Source of the DNA: Acidobacteriota bacterium
GTDB lineage: Bacteria; Acidobacteriota; Terriglobia; Acidoferrales; UBA7541
Assembly: GCA_019239815.1 (NCBI GenBank)
Contig: JAFAZL010000092.1
Span: 1 to 5,887 of the forward strand
DNA length: 5,887 bases
Reading direction: 5' to 3'
Shown piece after piece: positions 1 through 5,887 of this stretch. The stretch's first letter is position 1; every line of letters starts with the position of its first letter. A program made the translations under genes and the position numbers. The notes beneath the pieces are model-generated. The model had not been told where the DNA came from and ran no database searches. It saw nothing but the letters and a program-made list of their open reading frames with translations.

Positions 1-1796
1 TGCGCGGGAGCGCCTTCCGGCCAATAGTAGCTGTACCAGTTTCCCAGACCTTCGTCGAAGGGCAAGTGTGAAACGGCGCTGACCGATTCGGTTCCAGGCG
101 TGACAGCCAGATTAGCCTGAAACTCTCGCATGAAATTGTTGATCGACGTCGCGGTATCGTAGCGGGACCACGGAAAAGAAATCTGAAACGTGACGACATT
201 TTCGGCATGAAAGCCTGGGTCCACGCGCAACAGGCTCGAAAACGTGCGAACCATCAGACCGGTGCCTGCGAGCAGGACGAATCCCAAACTGACTTCGCTC
301 ACGATCAACAAGTGCCGCAGCCATGGGCGCGCTGTAGTGGATTGCCCACTCCCTTTCAAAATGTCGACCAGGTCGCCGCGGGAAGTTACGAGGGCCGGCG
401 CCAACCCAAATAGAAGGGCGGTCAGCAAAGAGAGCACCAGGGTGAAGGCAAGGACAGGGCCATTGAGTTGAATAGAAATCAAGCGGTAGATTCCCGGTGG
501 CTGCATCGCGAGAATAAATCGCAGAGCGGCCCAGCCGATGCCGAGAGCCGCGATGCCACCAAATAAGCCAAGCAGGAGATTTTCCGTAAGCAATTGGCGC
601 ACGATGCGTTGCTGGCCCGCGCCGAGTGCTTTGCGCATCGCGGCTTCGTGATTGCGGTTACTGGCGCGTGCCAGGAGCAGGTTGGCGACATTCGCGCACG
701 TGACCAGCAGAACGAGGCCTACCGCAGCGAACAGGAAAATCAAAGCGGGCTCCGCCGCACTTACATCTTCGCGTTGCAACGACGCGACCGTCAGATGCAG
801 TGACTGCTCGGAATATTCTTTCGCTTCTTGGCGCAACTGTGCGGCGATGGTCTCCGCTTCGTTTTGCGCTTGCTGCACGGTGACGCCGCGGCGCAACCGG
901 CCGATGAGGCGTAGGAAACCGGTGTCGCGCTCGCGTTTTTCGAGATCATCATGAAAGGTGATGAATACTTGAACATCGGCCATCACGTTGGTGCCGTCGG
1001 GAAAGAGCAGATGAAAATCGGGGGGCAGAACGCCGATGATCGTGAAGTCATTGCCGTTCAGCCGCGCGGGCTTGCCAATGACGTTTGGATTGGCCCCAAA
1101 CTGCCGCCGCCACAGCCCGTCAGTAAGGATCATTTGTGCCGGGCTGCCGCCGCGGTCTTCGCCCGGAAGGAAGAGACGTCCGATTTCTGGCTGCTGTGTC
1201 ATCAAGGGCAGAAAGTTTGCGGTGACGAATCCCAAGCGGACTTGTTCGGGCTCGAGAGCTTCGGTGATCGTGCCCATGCTCGTCCAGATTCCGCCGATTT
1301 CTTCGAACGATTTGCTACGGCGTCGCAGTTCAATTAATTCCGGGCCTGAGGCGGGTCCGCGAGTCTCATTGCCCCATTGTGACCAGACTATGGTGAGGCG
1401 ATCGGCATGCGGATACGGAAGCGGGCGTAGAAGAACCGCATGGACGACACTGAAGATCGCGGTGTTGGCTCCGATACCGAGCGCGAGTGTCAGAATAGCG
1501 ATCGCCGCAAATCCTGGAGACCGACGAAGCAAGCGCGCGCCATAACGCACATCCATCAAGAGCGTTTCCAATCGAAAGCCGCCGCGCTCCTGGCGACACT
1601 CCTCTTTGAAGCGCTCGTAACCGCCAAATTCCAGTTGCGCCCGGCGCACAGCCTCGGCGGGCGAAAGCCCACTCCGCTCCAAGTCTTCGGCACGGTTCTG
1701 GATGTGCGCGCGCAGCTCTTCCTCCATTTGCGCTTCGGCTCGCGAGCGCCGGAAAATCGCGGACACGGTAGCTCGCAAATTCGAATATAGGCTCAT
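1..1796 (-). CDS. ADOP-type ABC transporter permease (MacB/FtsX fold), partial at its 3' end
   Basis: One uninterrupted minus-strand frame runs from the ATG at 1796-1794 to the left edge, giving 598 codons without a stop; the C-terminus lies outside. Residues 1-75 are a charged, soluble permease-prefix region (motifs [25 protein letters not shown]). TM1 is near 97-122 and contains the family hallmark [13 protein letters not shown], followed by LLRPLPYP. A MacB-like periplasmic domain covers about 125-345. An FtsX-type core follows, with TM segments near 350-376 ([12 protein letters not shown]), 402-430 and 448-470, plus the cytoplasmic motif [17 protein letters not shown] second repeat unit begins with a TM at about 496-519 and the motif LLRVDPGF. 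This order matches the acidobacterial duplicated orphan permease family, whose members usually have about 800 residues or more, so roughly a quarter is missing. These permeases typically lack an adjacent ATPase, and none is seen here. The substrate is unknown; MacB relatives export peptides or drugs or work as mechanotransducers. The start overlaps the PadR stop. Confidence 0.95.
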   Translation of the reverse strand, partial: MSLYSNLRATVSAIFRRSRAEAQMEEELRAHIQNRAEDLERSGLSPAEAVRRAQLEFGGYERFKEECRQERGGFRLETLLMDVRYGARLLRRSPGFAAIAILTLALGIGANTAIFSVVHAVLLRPLPYPHADRLTIVWSQWGNETRGPASGPELIELRRRSKSFEEIGGIWTSMGTITEALEPEQVRLGFVTANFLPLMTQQPEIGRLFLPGEDRGGSPAQMILTDGLWRRQFGANPNVIGKPARLNGNDFTIIGVLPPDFHLLFPDGTNVMADVQVFITFHDDLEKRERDTGFLRLIGRLRRGVTVQQAQNEAETIAAQLRQEAKEYSEQSLHLTVASLQREDVSAAEPALIFLFAAVGLVLLVTCANVANLLLARASNRNHEAAMRKALGAGQQRIVRQLLTENLLLGLFGGIAALGIGWAALRFILAMQPPGIYRLISIQLNGPVLAFTLVLSLLTALLFGLAPALVTSRGDLVDILKGSGQSTTARPWLRHLLIVSEVSLGFVLLAGTGLMVRTFSSLLRVDPGFHAENVVTFQISFPWSRYDTATSINNFMREFQANLAVTPGTESVSAVSHLPFDEGLGNWYSYYWPEGAPA

Positions 1797-2134
1797 ATCG
1801 CCTCCGGTCCCGTGCTGAGGGCAGACGCAATAGCGTCAGAGAGGCGACTCCAATCGAGGGACTTTTCTCGGAGCCGCTTCTTCCCGGCAGAAGTTAAGTC
1901 GTAGAATTTTGCACGGCGATTGTTGTCGGAAGTTCCCCAGCTGGCCTTCAGCATTCCGGTACGAACCAGGCGGAACAGGGCGGGGTACAGCGCGCCTTGT
2001 TCGACGAGCAGCGCGCCATGCGAAATCTGCTCGATGCGTAGCAGAACGCCATAACCATGTAATGGGCCGAGCGACACGGCTTTCAGGATGAGCAGATCAA
2101 GTGTTCCCGGGAGGATTTGGGTCTTGTCAGGCAC
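1793..2134 (-). CDS. PadR-family transcriptional regulator, acidobacterial ADOP-associated type
   Basis: This 113-residue protein starts with GTG at 2134-2132; an AGGAG ribosome-binding site at 2150-2146 lies 11 nt upstream. The N-terminus ([19 protein letters not shown]) and the core ([50 protein letters not shown]) are the winged-helix PadR signature. The recognition helix falls around residues 45-58, and the wing is the [11 protein letters not shown] stretch near 70-80. The short C-terminal helix (about 90-108) would dimerise. It matches the short PadR group found next to ADOP permeases in Acidobacteriota. Its TGA (1795-1793) overlaps the ATG of the permease in an ATGA junction, which implies translational coupling and a shared mRNA. 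PadR proteins are usually repressors, often autoregulatory and released by small-molecule ligands; the periodic half-sites overlapping its own promoter fit autoregulation. The ligand is unknown. Confidence 0.95.
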   Translation of the reverse strand: MPDKTQILPGTLDLLILKAVSLGPLHGYGVLLRIEQISHGALLVEQGALYPALFRLVRTGMLKASWGTSDNNRRAKFYDLTSAGKKRLREKSLDWSRLSDAIASALSTGPEAI

Positions 2135-2143
2135 GACGGGTGT

Positions 2144-2198
2144 TTCTCCTAAGGAAGTCAGGAGAATAACGTCGCTTCTCCTAAGCTGTCAAGGAAAG
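2144..2198. promoter_or_regulatory. Operator-like array: half-sites alternating in orientation every 16 bp
   Basis: On the plus strand, TTCTCCT occurs at 2144-2150 and 2176-2182 (both extend to TTCTCCTAAG), and its exact complement AGGAGAA occurs at 2160-2166. A degenerate fourth copy AGGAAAG (5 of 7 matches) starts at 2192. Start-to-start spacing is 16 bp throughout and orientation alternates, so neighbouring copies form 7-bp inverted repeats with 9-bp spacers. The array covers the -35, spacer and -10 of the padR promoter. Its proximal copy supplies the ribosome-binding site on the mRNA strand. The natural reading is a binding region for PadR dimers, which would repress padR and the permease; this assignment is an inference. 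Confidence 0.55.
2163..2192 (-). promoter_or_regulatory. Predicted sigma-70 promoter of the padR-ADOP unit
   Basis: Read on the minus strand, a perfect -35 box TTGACA lies at 2192-2187. An 18-bp spacer separates it from a -10-like TATTCT at 2168-2163, which matches 4 of 6 consensus positions. Transcription would begin near 2156, a few bases before the AGGAG ribosome-binding site at 2150-2146 and the GTG start at 2134. This gives a very short leader. The promoter is read by eye and is not experimentally known. Confidence 0.6.
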
Positions 2199-2290
2199 TG
2201 TCATCTGGGCGATTTCCTTTGGACCAATCAAGCTGAATGTCGAAGCGGTTTGCGCGGCTGGTGCGTGGATAGAGATCTCAATTCTTCGGC

Positions 2291-2656
2291 TCAATTTTTT
2301 GGCTGAAGAGATCGGATTTTTAAGGGAAGTGGGGGCAGACGAGACGGCACGCCGAGGTGCTTCGTTCCCCAGGTGCAGAGTAGGTGGAGGGCGGGGAGCA
2401 ATTCTTTGGCAGCGAGGCTCAAGGAATAAACCACCTTTAGAGGCTGCATATCGTTTGAGGCTCGATGCACGAGGTGCTCACTCTTAAGCTCGCGGAGTTG
2501 CGCCGAAAGCACTTTCTCACTCACACCCGGAAGTAGCCTGCGCAATTCGCTGAAACGCCGCGGTCCGTAGGCGAGATGCCAGACAATCTGGACCTTCCAC
2601 TTGCCGGCGAGGGCATTTGTGGTGGCCTGCACCGGGCACCCGAAGTGATGTTTCAC
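2291..2656 (-). CDS. HxlR-family winged-helix transcriptional regulator
   Basis: This 121-residue protein starts with GTG at 2656-2654, preceded by a near-ideal Shine-Dalgarno AAGGAGGTGA (2670-2661) about 7 nt upstream. HxlR family landmarks are in order: the N-terminal CPVQAT with a conserved Cys7, GKWKVQIVWHLAYGPRRFSELRR (split around residues 18-40), the recognition helix near 45-60 (LPGVSEKVLSAQLREL), and the wing ending in VVYSLSLAAKELLPAL. Cys7 corresponds to the cysteine used for redox or electrophile sensing in characterised relatives such as YodB and QsrR. A further Cys94 lies in the C-terminal dimerisation helix. The C-terminal tail from about residue 103 is basic and proline-rich and probably disordered. 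The gene is divergent from the SnoaL-like gene with 105 bp between the starts, the usual position for an HxlR protein controlling its neighbour. The effector is not evident from sequence. Confidence 0.93.
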   Translation of the reverse strand: MKHHFGCPVQATTNALAGKWKVQIVWHLAYGPRRFSELRRLLPGVSEKVLSAQLRELKSEHLVHRASNDMQPLKVVYSLSLAAKELLPALHLLCTWGTKHLGVPSRLPPLPLKIRSLQPKN

Positions 2657-2761
2657 GGGGTCACCTCCTTCATGCGGTTCGATTACAAAATTGTGCGTAC
2701 TTACGCGCGCGAGATTCCCATGCTAGCTTCGAGAAATGACGCTGCACAAGAGGAACATCCT
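2657..2761. promoter_or_regulatory. Divergent hxlR / SnoaL-like promoter region with candidate operators
   Basis: The 105 bp between the two divergent starts contain a 12-bp dyad, GCGTA-CT-TACGC at 2695-2706. A smaller dyad, ACAA-AA-TTGT, sits next to it at 2685-2694. For the minus-strand gene, a -10-like TGTAAT (5 of 6) lies at 2687-2682, without a convincing -35. For the plus-strand gene, the best candidate is a weak extended -10, TGCTAGCTT, at 2721-2729. The dyads sit between the two candidate promoters, where a regulator bound by HxlR could act on both. The promoter calls are weak; the dyads are directly visible. Confidence 0.4.
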
Positions 2762-3154
2762 ATGTCAACTCAACTGACTCCCATGGAAATGAAAAAGATT
2801 GTTCGCGAGCACTTCGAAGATTGCGTCAACCGACGCAAGCCTGATGTGATCAGGCACAACATGACTGAGGATTTTCTCGATCATGACGGGCCGGGTGGAA
2901 AACCAACCGGAGTAAAGGGCGACGAGGACATGATGCGAGCAATGTACGAGAAAATGACTGACCTGCGTGTCGAGGTTCTTGACTGTCTTGCGGATGGGGA
3001 CAAGGTCGCGTGCCGGAACATCTGGCGCTGGACCGATCAGGGTTCCGGGAAGGCGATGGAGTTTCACGGGTTCGTTCTGTGGCGATTTGAGGGCGGAAGG
3101 ATCGCGGAGCGGTGGGCGACGGTCAGCGCGCCGGCTTCTAGGTCGGAATGGTAA
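2762..3154 (+). CDS. SnoaL-like / NTF2-fold protein (ester cyclase-like)
   Basis: This 130-residue protein belongs to the SnoaL-like branch of the NTF2 fold. Visible features are an N-terminal helix (EMKKIVREHFEDCVNRRKPDVI, split across residues 9-30), then TEDFLDHDGPGG (35-46). Next come the helix region GDEDMMRAMYEKMTDLRVEVLD, the strand LADGDKVACRNIWRWT (76-91) and the closing strands HGFVLWRFEGGRIAERWA (102-119). The length is normal for a single-domain member. The ATG at 2762 is chosen over two upstream in-frame ATGs (2576, 2720). It has an AGAGGAA ribosome-binding site at 2749-2755 with a 6-nt gap, and homologous sequence begins just after it; the 2576 extension would overlap the divergent hxlR gene. 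Characterised relatives are polyketide cyclases, but most members are uncharacterised, so no substrate is proposed. It sits 36 bp upstream of the NAD(P)-binding gene and probably shares its transcript. Confidence 0.88.
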   Translation: MSTQLTPMEMKKIVREHFEDCVNRRKPDVIRHNMTEDFLDHDGPGGKPTGVKGDEDMMRAMYEKMTDLRVEVLDCLADGDKVACRNIWRWTDQGSGKAMEFHGFVLWRFEGGRIAERWATVSAPASRSEW

Positions 3155-3190
3155 CTAGGCGATTTGTTATGCGAAGCTATGGAGGACGCG

Positions 3191-3821
3191 ATGCGAGTTG
3201 TGGTGTACGGTGCGACTGGCCGGGCAGGGAGTCGGATATTGCAGGAATTACTGCGCCGCGTGCACGAGGTGACTGGCGTCGTGCGAAGTTCCGAGCTCGC
3301 AAAGCTCCCTGGCCCGACGACGTGGCGAACGGATGATCTTTCGGATGTTTCACAGATCGCGAGCATCATCGAAGGGGCAGATGCCGTCGTAAGCGCGTAT
3401 GCTTCCGCCAACAGGTGCTACGGATGAATTGATTGGAGTTTGTGAGAGGCTTGCGAAAGCGGTCGAACAAGCTTGTGTGTCTCGTTTGCTGGTGGTGGGA
3501 GGAGCGGGCGTGTTGAAGGTTGCTCCTGAGACTACGCTCATTCAATCGGGGAAGCTACCTCCCGAATGGGTGCCGATCGCGGTTTCGCACGAAAAGGCTC
3601 TCGCGGCATTGAGATCGACTGCGATCGATTGGACATATCTGTCGCCTGCGGCAATGTTTGAACCTGGCAAACGCACGGGACATTATCGAAGTTCAAAAGA
3701 TACATTGCTTACCGACGCTGCGGGACAGAGCCGGATTTCGATGGAAGATTACGCTATTGCACTTGTTGATGAACTCGAAGAGCCGAGGCATCGCCGTGAC
3801 AGCTTTGCTGTCGCTTGGTGA
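3191..3821 (+). pseudogene. NAD(P)-binding Rossmann reductase (atypical SDR / NmrA-like), frameshifted
   Basis: The first part (3191-3403) starts MRVVVYGATGRAGSRIL, with the glycine-rich nucleotide-binding motif GATGRAG at residues 7-13. It continues through DDLSDVSQIASIIEGADAVVSAYA. There the frame is lost: it would read SANRCYG and stop at 3427. The rest of the same protein continues in another frame, PPTGATDELIG..., through SRLLVVGGAG, IDWTYLSPAAMFEPG and SMEDYAIALVDELE to TGA at 3819-3821. Removing one T from the TT at 3403-3404 restores AYAPPTGATDEL and a continuous protein of about 209 residues, normal for this family. The ATG at 3191 has GGAGG at 3181-3185 with a 5-nt gap and gives the canonical N-terminus. 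Residue 24 is Val where relatives usually have Gly (RGHEV). Whether the shift is a real mutation, a recent lesion or a sequencing error cannot be decided here. Apart from the shift the reading is well preserved, arguing for a recent event or an error. It lies 36 bp after the SnoaL-like gene. Confidence 0.85.
3796..3814 (+). other. Stem-loop at the 3' end of the reductase gene
   Basis: GACAGC (3798-3803), a TTT loop and GCTGTC (3807-3812) form a perfect 6-bp hairpin. It can be extended by a T-G and a G-C pair to 8 bp. It lies just inside the coding end. A run of five T residues (3831-3835) comes 18 nt after the stem, too far for a classical intrinsic terminator. It may protect the transcript 3' end or be incidental. 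Confidence 0.3.
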
Positions 3822-3851
3822 CCCGTTGTATTTTTCCGTCAGATTTTTATG

Positions 3852-4025
3852 TTAGGGCTTCGTTGAGGATGGAACTTCTTCGGGTCTCGCACCGTCGGCG
3901 AGCGCTTTGACCATTCTTAGTGCTTCTTTTAGTGTGATATTGCGGATTTCCACAACCGCGCCTTTGACGACGTGTGAACTGTCGGAGACTGTAGAGTGTT
4001 CGGGTTGCAGTGTTGGCTTGGTCAT
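3852..4025 (-). CDS. Candidate small hypothetical protein (57 residues), unrecognised
   Basis: The minus strand from ATG (4025-4023) to TAA (3854-3852) encodes 57 residues. The first 20 or so are polar (MTKPTLQPEHSTVSDSSHVV). They are followed by a stretch with protein-like alternation, VVEIRNITLKEALRMVKALA, which would form a strand then an amphipathic helix, and a Pro/Glu-rich tail. I do not recognise a family. Against it: there is no clear Shine-Dalgarno before the ATG, it is short, and another minus-strand frame is open over the same bases (3847-4062) but gives an Arg/Gln/Thr-rich product unlike a folded protein. In its favour: it fills an otherwise empty gap, is convergent with the reductase gene, and has an inverted repeat and a possible promoter upstream. 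No function is proposed. Confidence 0.3.
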   Translation of the reverse strand: MTKPTLQPEHSTVSDSSHVVKGAVVEIRNITLKEALRMVKALADGARPEEVPSSTKP

Positions 4026-4052
4026 TGGTGTTCGCGTTGATCTGCTTGATAG

Positions 4053-4078
4053 CGTAAACCACTTTGCATGAGTTTACG
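4053..4078. repeat. Inverted repeat CGTAAAC-N12-GTTTACG
   Basis: A perfect 7-bp inverted repeat has arms at 4053-4059 and 4072-4078 and a 12-bp spacer. It lies 28 bp upstream of the candidate small ORF. Just beyond it on the minus strand is a -10-like TAGAAT at 4090-4085, with a -35-like CTGACA at 4111-4106 and a short 15-bp spacer. It could be a regulator site or a leader hairpin in a transcript of the small ORF; neither is established. Confidence 0.35.
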
Positions 4079-4231
4079 AGATGAATTCTAAACAGGACAT
4101 TAACGTGTCAGCGCAGGCAGAAGAGAACCGTAGAAAATAGTCGGCTCGCTCCAGTCGGAATGACGGGACTCCTTTTTACGCGCAGTCGCCCATTCCGGGC
4201 AGGGCTGTGGCTGTCGGCTTCGGTCATTACG
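4079..4231. other. Non-coding gap downstream of the CocE-like gene
   Basis: No convincing gene is seen between the inverted repeat and the stop codon of the hydrolase. The segment holds a CGGAATGACGGG stretch (4156-4167), a T5 run (4173-4177) and a weak GCCC-ATTCC-GGGC hairpin (4188-4200). None of these makes a credible terminator for the minus-strand hydrolase, because no U-rich tract follows the hairpin on that strand. Confidence 0.5.
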
Positions 4232-5887
4232 TCATTTTGGGGATGTGGGGATCACCGGGAGGATCAGGGCTGAGGGGTGATCGGCGTCGTGGAGGATGGT
4301 GTTGGTGGCGGAGACGAAGTCTTTGCTGGTGGCTTGGTTGGCGCCGGTGTTCAGGTTGCGGTCGAAGCGGGGGAAATTGCTGCTGCTCACTTGAAGCCTG
4401 ATGATGTGGCCCTTCTGGAAGGTGTTGGCGGTGGCCCAGAGGTCTACGGTGATTTTGTAGACCTGATCGGGGTTGATGAGGTCGGGCTTTTCGTCGGAGT
4501 CGCGATAGCGCATGCGGAGGATGCCGTCGGCGAGATTTGTGGCGAAGCCGTCGGGAGCGACGTCGACGAGCATGGCGGTGAAGTCGGTGTCGACGGCGGA
4601 AGATTTGACCCAGGCTTCGAAGGTGACGGGGCCGGTGACTTGCAGGTCGGCGTCGAGCGGCTTGGTGGAATAGATGAGGACGTCGTTGCGATTTTCGGCG
4701 GAGCGCTGATCGCGTGGGCCGGGCTCGTAGTGAATCATGTCGCAGCAGAGTGAGCCGCCGATGCTGGGGACGGGATTTGCGGGATCGAAGGTGAATTTGT
4801 CGGCGGATTCTTTTTTCGGCGCGGTCGTCGAAAGGCTGCCGTCGCCGCGGAGGGAATTCGCTCCGCTGGTCGAATGGATGTAATAGCGGGTGGCTTTCAT
4901 TTCTGGCGGGGGCCAGTCTGAAAATTGCTGGTATTTGTTTTCGCCCATGACGAAGACGTGGACGGGCTTGTCGTTAGCGAATTCGTTCTGGATTCCTTTG
5001 AAGAGGAAGTCGTAGTAGTCGATGAGGACTTGGCCCGGAGGAAATTCGATGGCATGGTCGCCGAATTCAACGTCGCCGATTTTGCGGCCGAAGCCGGCGT
5101 GTCCTCCGATCTGGATGAGGAGTTTCTGGCCGTTGCGCGCGGCGTCGTTGCCGCCGTGGGCTTTGATGCCAATGTAGTTGCGAAGCGTGCCGTTGAGGAA
5201 GATGTCGTACCAGCCGCCGATGTGGAGGGCGGGGACTTGGACGTCAGGGAAATGTTCTTCGATGGACCACTGCTTCCAGTAGGCGTCGTAACTCGGATGG
5301 GCGAGCCAGTCGAGGTAGTAGGGGGCGACGGCTTTTGTGATTTCGGCGCCTGCGGGGAGTGCCTTGTAGTTGAAGGCGGGGAAGTCGGTGAGCGGAAGAG
5401 TTGCGGTGCCCACGAGGGCGTTGGTGTCTTTTTCGATGAGCTTCCACATGGTGTTGGTGGCGAGTTGCGTGGCCCAGTTCTGATCGAACCATTGTTCAAG
5501 CGCGCCGCCGTGGTAGGTCCAGTTCGCGTGATAGTTGCTGGAGGTGACGGTGGGCATGATGCCAGCGAGGTGCGGCGGATGCGCGATGCTGGCGAGCATC
5601 TGCGTGGCTCCGACGTAAGAGCCGCCGGTCATGCCGACCTTGCCGTTGGAATAGGGAAGAGCGGCGGCCCATTCAACGGCGTCGTAGCCGTCGGCGATTT
5701 CGTGGCGGAAGGTGTAGAACTCGCCGTCGGAAGTGTAACGGCCGCGGACGTCTTGCACGATCATCACGTAGCCGTGGGCGGCGACTTGATAGGCGGGGGC
5801 GGCGGCCCAGCCGACGCTTTTGTCGTAGGGCGTGCGCATGAGGATGACGGGGAATTTTCCTTCGGCTTTGGGGCGGTAGATGTCGGC
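4232..5887 (-). CDS. CocE/NonD-family alpha/beta-hydrolase (X-Pro dipeptidyl-peptidase-like), partial at its 5' end
   Basis: The reading frame enters from the right edge and ends at TGA 4234-4232, giving 551 visible residues; the true start and any signal peptide lie outside. The internal ATG at 5839 is not the start, since codons before it (ADIYRPKAEGKFPVIL) are typical family sequence. The catalytic parts are visible. The oxyanion Tyr is in RTPYDK, followed by QDVRGRYTSDGEF. The nucleophile is Ser90 in GGSYVG (codon 5620-5618), the Asp is Asp228 in GGWYDIF (5206-5204), and the His is His263 in IGGHAGFG (5101-5099), all numbered from the first visible residue. A helical cap lies between about 115 and 215. 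The C-terminal half is the jelly-roll domain, with GGSLCCDM, GPRDQRS, NDVLIYST, FEAWV and the closing SSSNFPRFDRNLNTG. Relatives hydrolyse acyl esters (cocaine esterase), beta-lactam esters or X-Pro peptides. The substrate cannot be told from sequence, and many related proteins are secreted. Confidence 0.95.
   Translation of the reverse strand, partial: ADIYRPKAEGKFPVILMRTPYDKSVGWAAAPAYQVAAHGYVMIVQDVRGRYTSDGEFYTFRHEIADGYDAVEWAAALPYSNGKVGMTGGSYVGATQMLASIAHPPHLAGIMPTVTSSNYHANWTYHGGALEQWFDQNWATQLATNTMWKLIEKDTNALVGTATLPLTDFPAFNYKALPAGAEITKAVAPYYLDWLAHPSYDAYWKQWSIEEHFPDVQVPALHIGGWYDIFLNGTLRNYIGIKAHGGNDAARNGQKLLIQIGGHAGFGRKIGDVEFGDHAIEFPPGQVLIDYYDFLFKGIQNEFANDKPVHVFVMGENKYQQFSDWPPPEMKATRYYIHSTSGANSLRGDGSLSTTAPKKESADKFTFDPANPVPSIGGSLCCDMIHYEPGPRDQRSAENRNDVLIYSTKPLDADLQVTGPVTFEAWVKSSAVDTDFTAMLVDVAPDGFATNLADGILRMRYRDSDEKPDLINPDQVYKITVDLWATANTFQKGHIIRLQVSSSNFPRFDRNLNTGANQATSKDFVSATNTILHDADHPSALILPVIPTSPK

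Noticed and set aside
951..1545. Plus-strand open frames opposite the permease (951-1337, 1036-1545)
   Set aside because: They are antisense to a clearly conserved ADOP coding sequence, give Arg/Pro/Ser-rich products without family features, and lack ribosome-binding sites.
1366..1830. Minus-strand open frame of 154 codons overlapping the start of the permease
   Set aside because: It is out of frame with both PadR and the permease, and its product is Arg/Ala-rich with no recognisable domain.
2576..2761. N-terminal extension of the SnoaL-like gene to an ATG at 2576
   Set aside because: It would overlap the divergent hxlR gene by about 80 bases, is not family-like, and the ATG at 2762 has a good ribosome-binding site.
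3399..3821. Second part of the reductase as an independent 140-codon gene starting at 3399
   Set aside because: It lacks the nucleotide-binding N-terminus, has no ribosome-binding site, and joins perfectly to the upstream frame after removing one base, so it is the second half of a split gene.
4153..4177. AGTC...GACT hairpin followed by TTTTT as a plus-strand terminator
   Set aside because: The stem is only 4 bp with a 10-nt loop, and it lies over 300 bp beyond the last plus-strand gene.
4277..4753. Plus-strand 158-codon frame opposite the CocE-like gene
   Set aside because: It is the mirror of a well-supported hydrolase; its Gly/Val/Asp-rich composition comes from reading the antisense strand of biased codons.
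4897..5499. Minus-strand 200-codon frame inside the CocE-like gene
   Set aside because: It is a shifted frame of the hydrolase with low-complexity Ser/Thr/Pro content, a typical shadow.

Overview
The window most likely comes from a member of the Acidobacteriota (Terriglobia-like). The main evidence is a gene pair on the minus strand: a short acidobacterial-type PadR regulator overlapping, by an ATGA junction, a permease of the ADOP type (acidobacterial duplicated orphan permease). The moderately high GC content and the surrounding gene families fit this. No taxonomic marker gene is present, so the assignment is an inference.

Layout from left to right. Positions 1-1796 (minus) hold the first 598 codons of the ADOP permease, which runs off the left edge. 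Positions 1793-2134 (minus) hold its PadR regulator, preceded by a promoter in which heptamer half-sites alternate in orientation every 16 bp. Positions 2291-2656 (minus) encode an HxlR-family regulator. It is divergent from a two-gene plus-strand unit: a SnoaL/NTF2-like protein (2762-3154), then an NAD(P)-binding Rossmann reductase (3191-3821) that is broken by a one-base frameshift near 3403. Positions 3822-4231 have no confident gene; they hold one weak 57-codon minus-strand candidate, an inverted repeat and a short stem-loop. From 4232 to the right edge (minus) lies most of an alpha/beta-hydrolase of the CocE/NonD (X-Pro dipeptidyl-peptidase-like) family, whose N-terminus is outside the window.

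How the genes may work together. PadR and ADOP form a self-contained transcription unit; the regulator probably represses its own promoter and thereby the membrane protein. HxlR, SnoaL-like and NAD(P)-reductase form a divergent module of the kind often linked to sensing of reactive electrophiles or quinones, here with a possibly inactivated reductase. The CocE-like hydrolase appears to belong to a separate unit to the right. I see no CRISPR array, tRNA, rRNA, insertion sequence or defence system, and no clearly new system. The best second-look items are the periodic operator-like array upstream of padR, the frameshifted reductase, and the small candidate ORF with its upstream inverted repeat.
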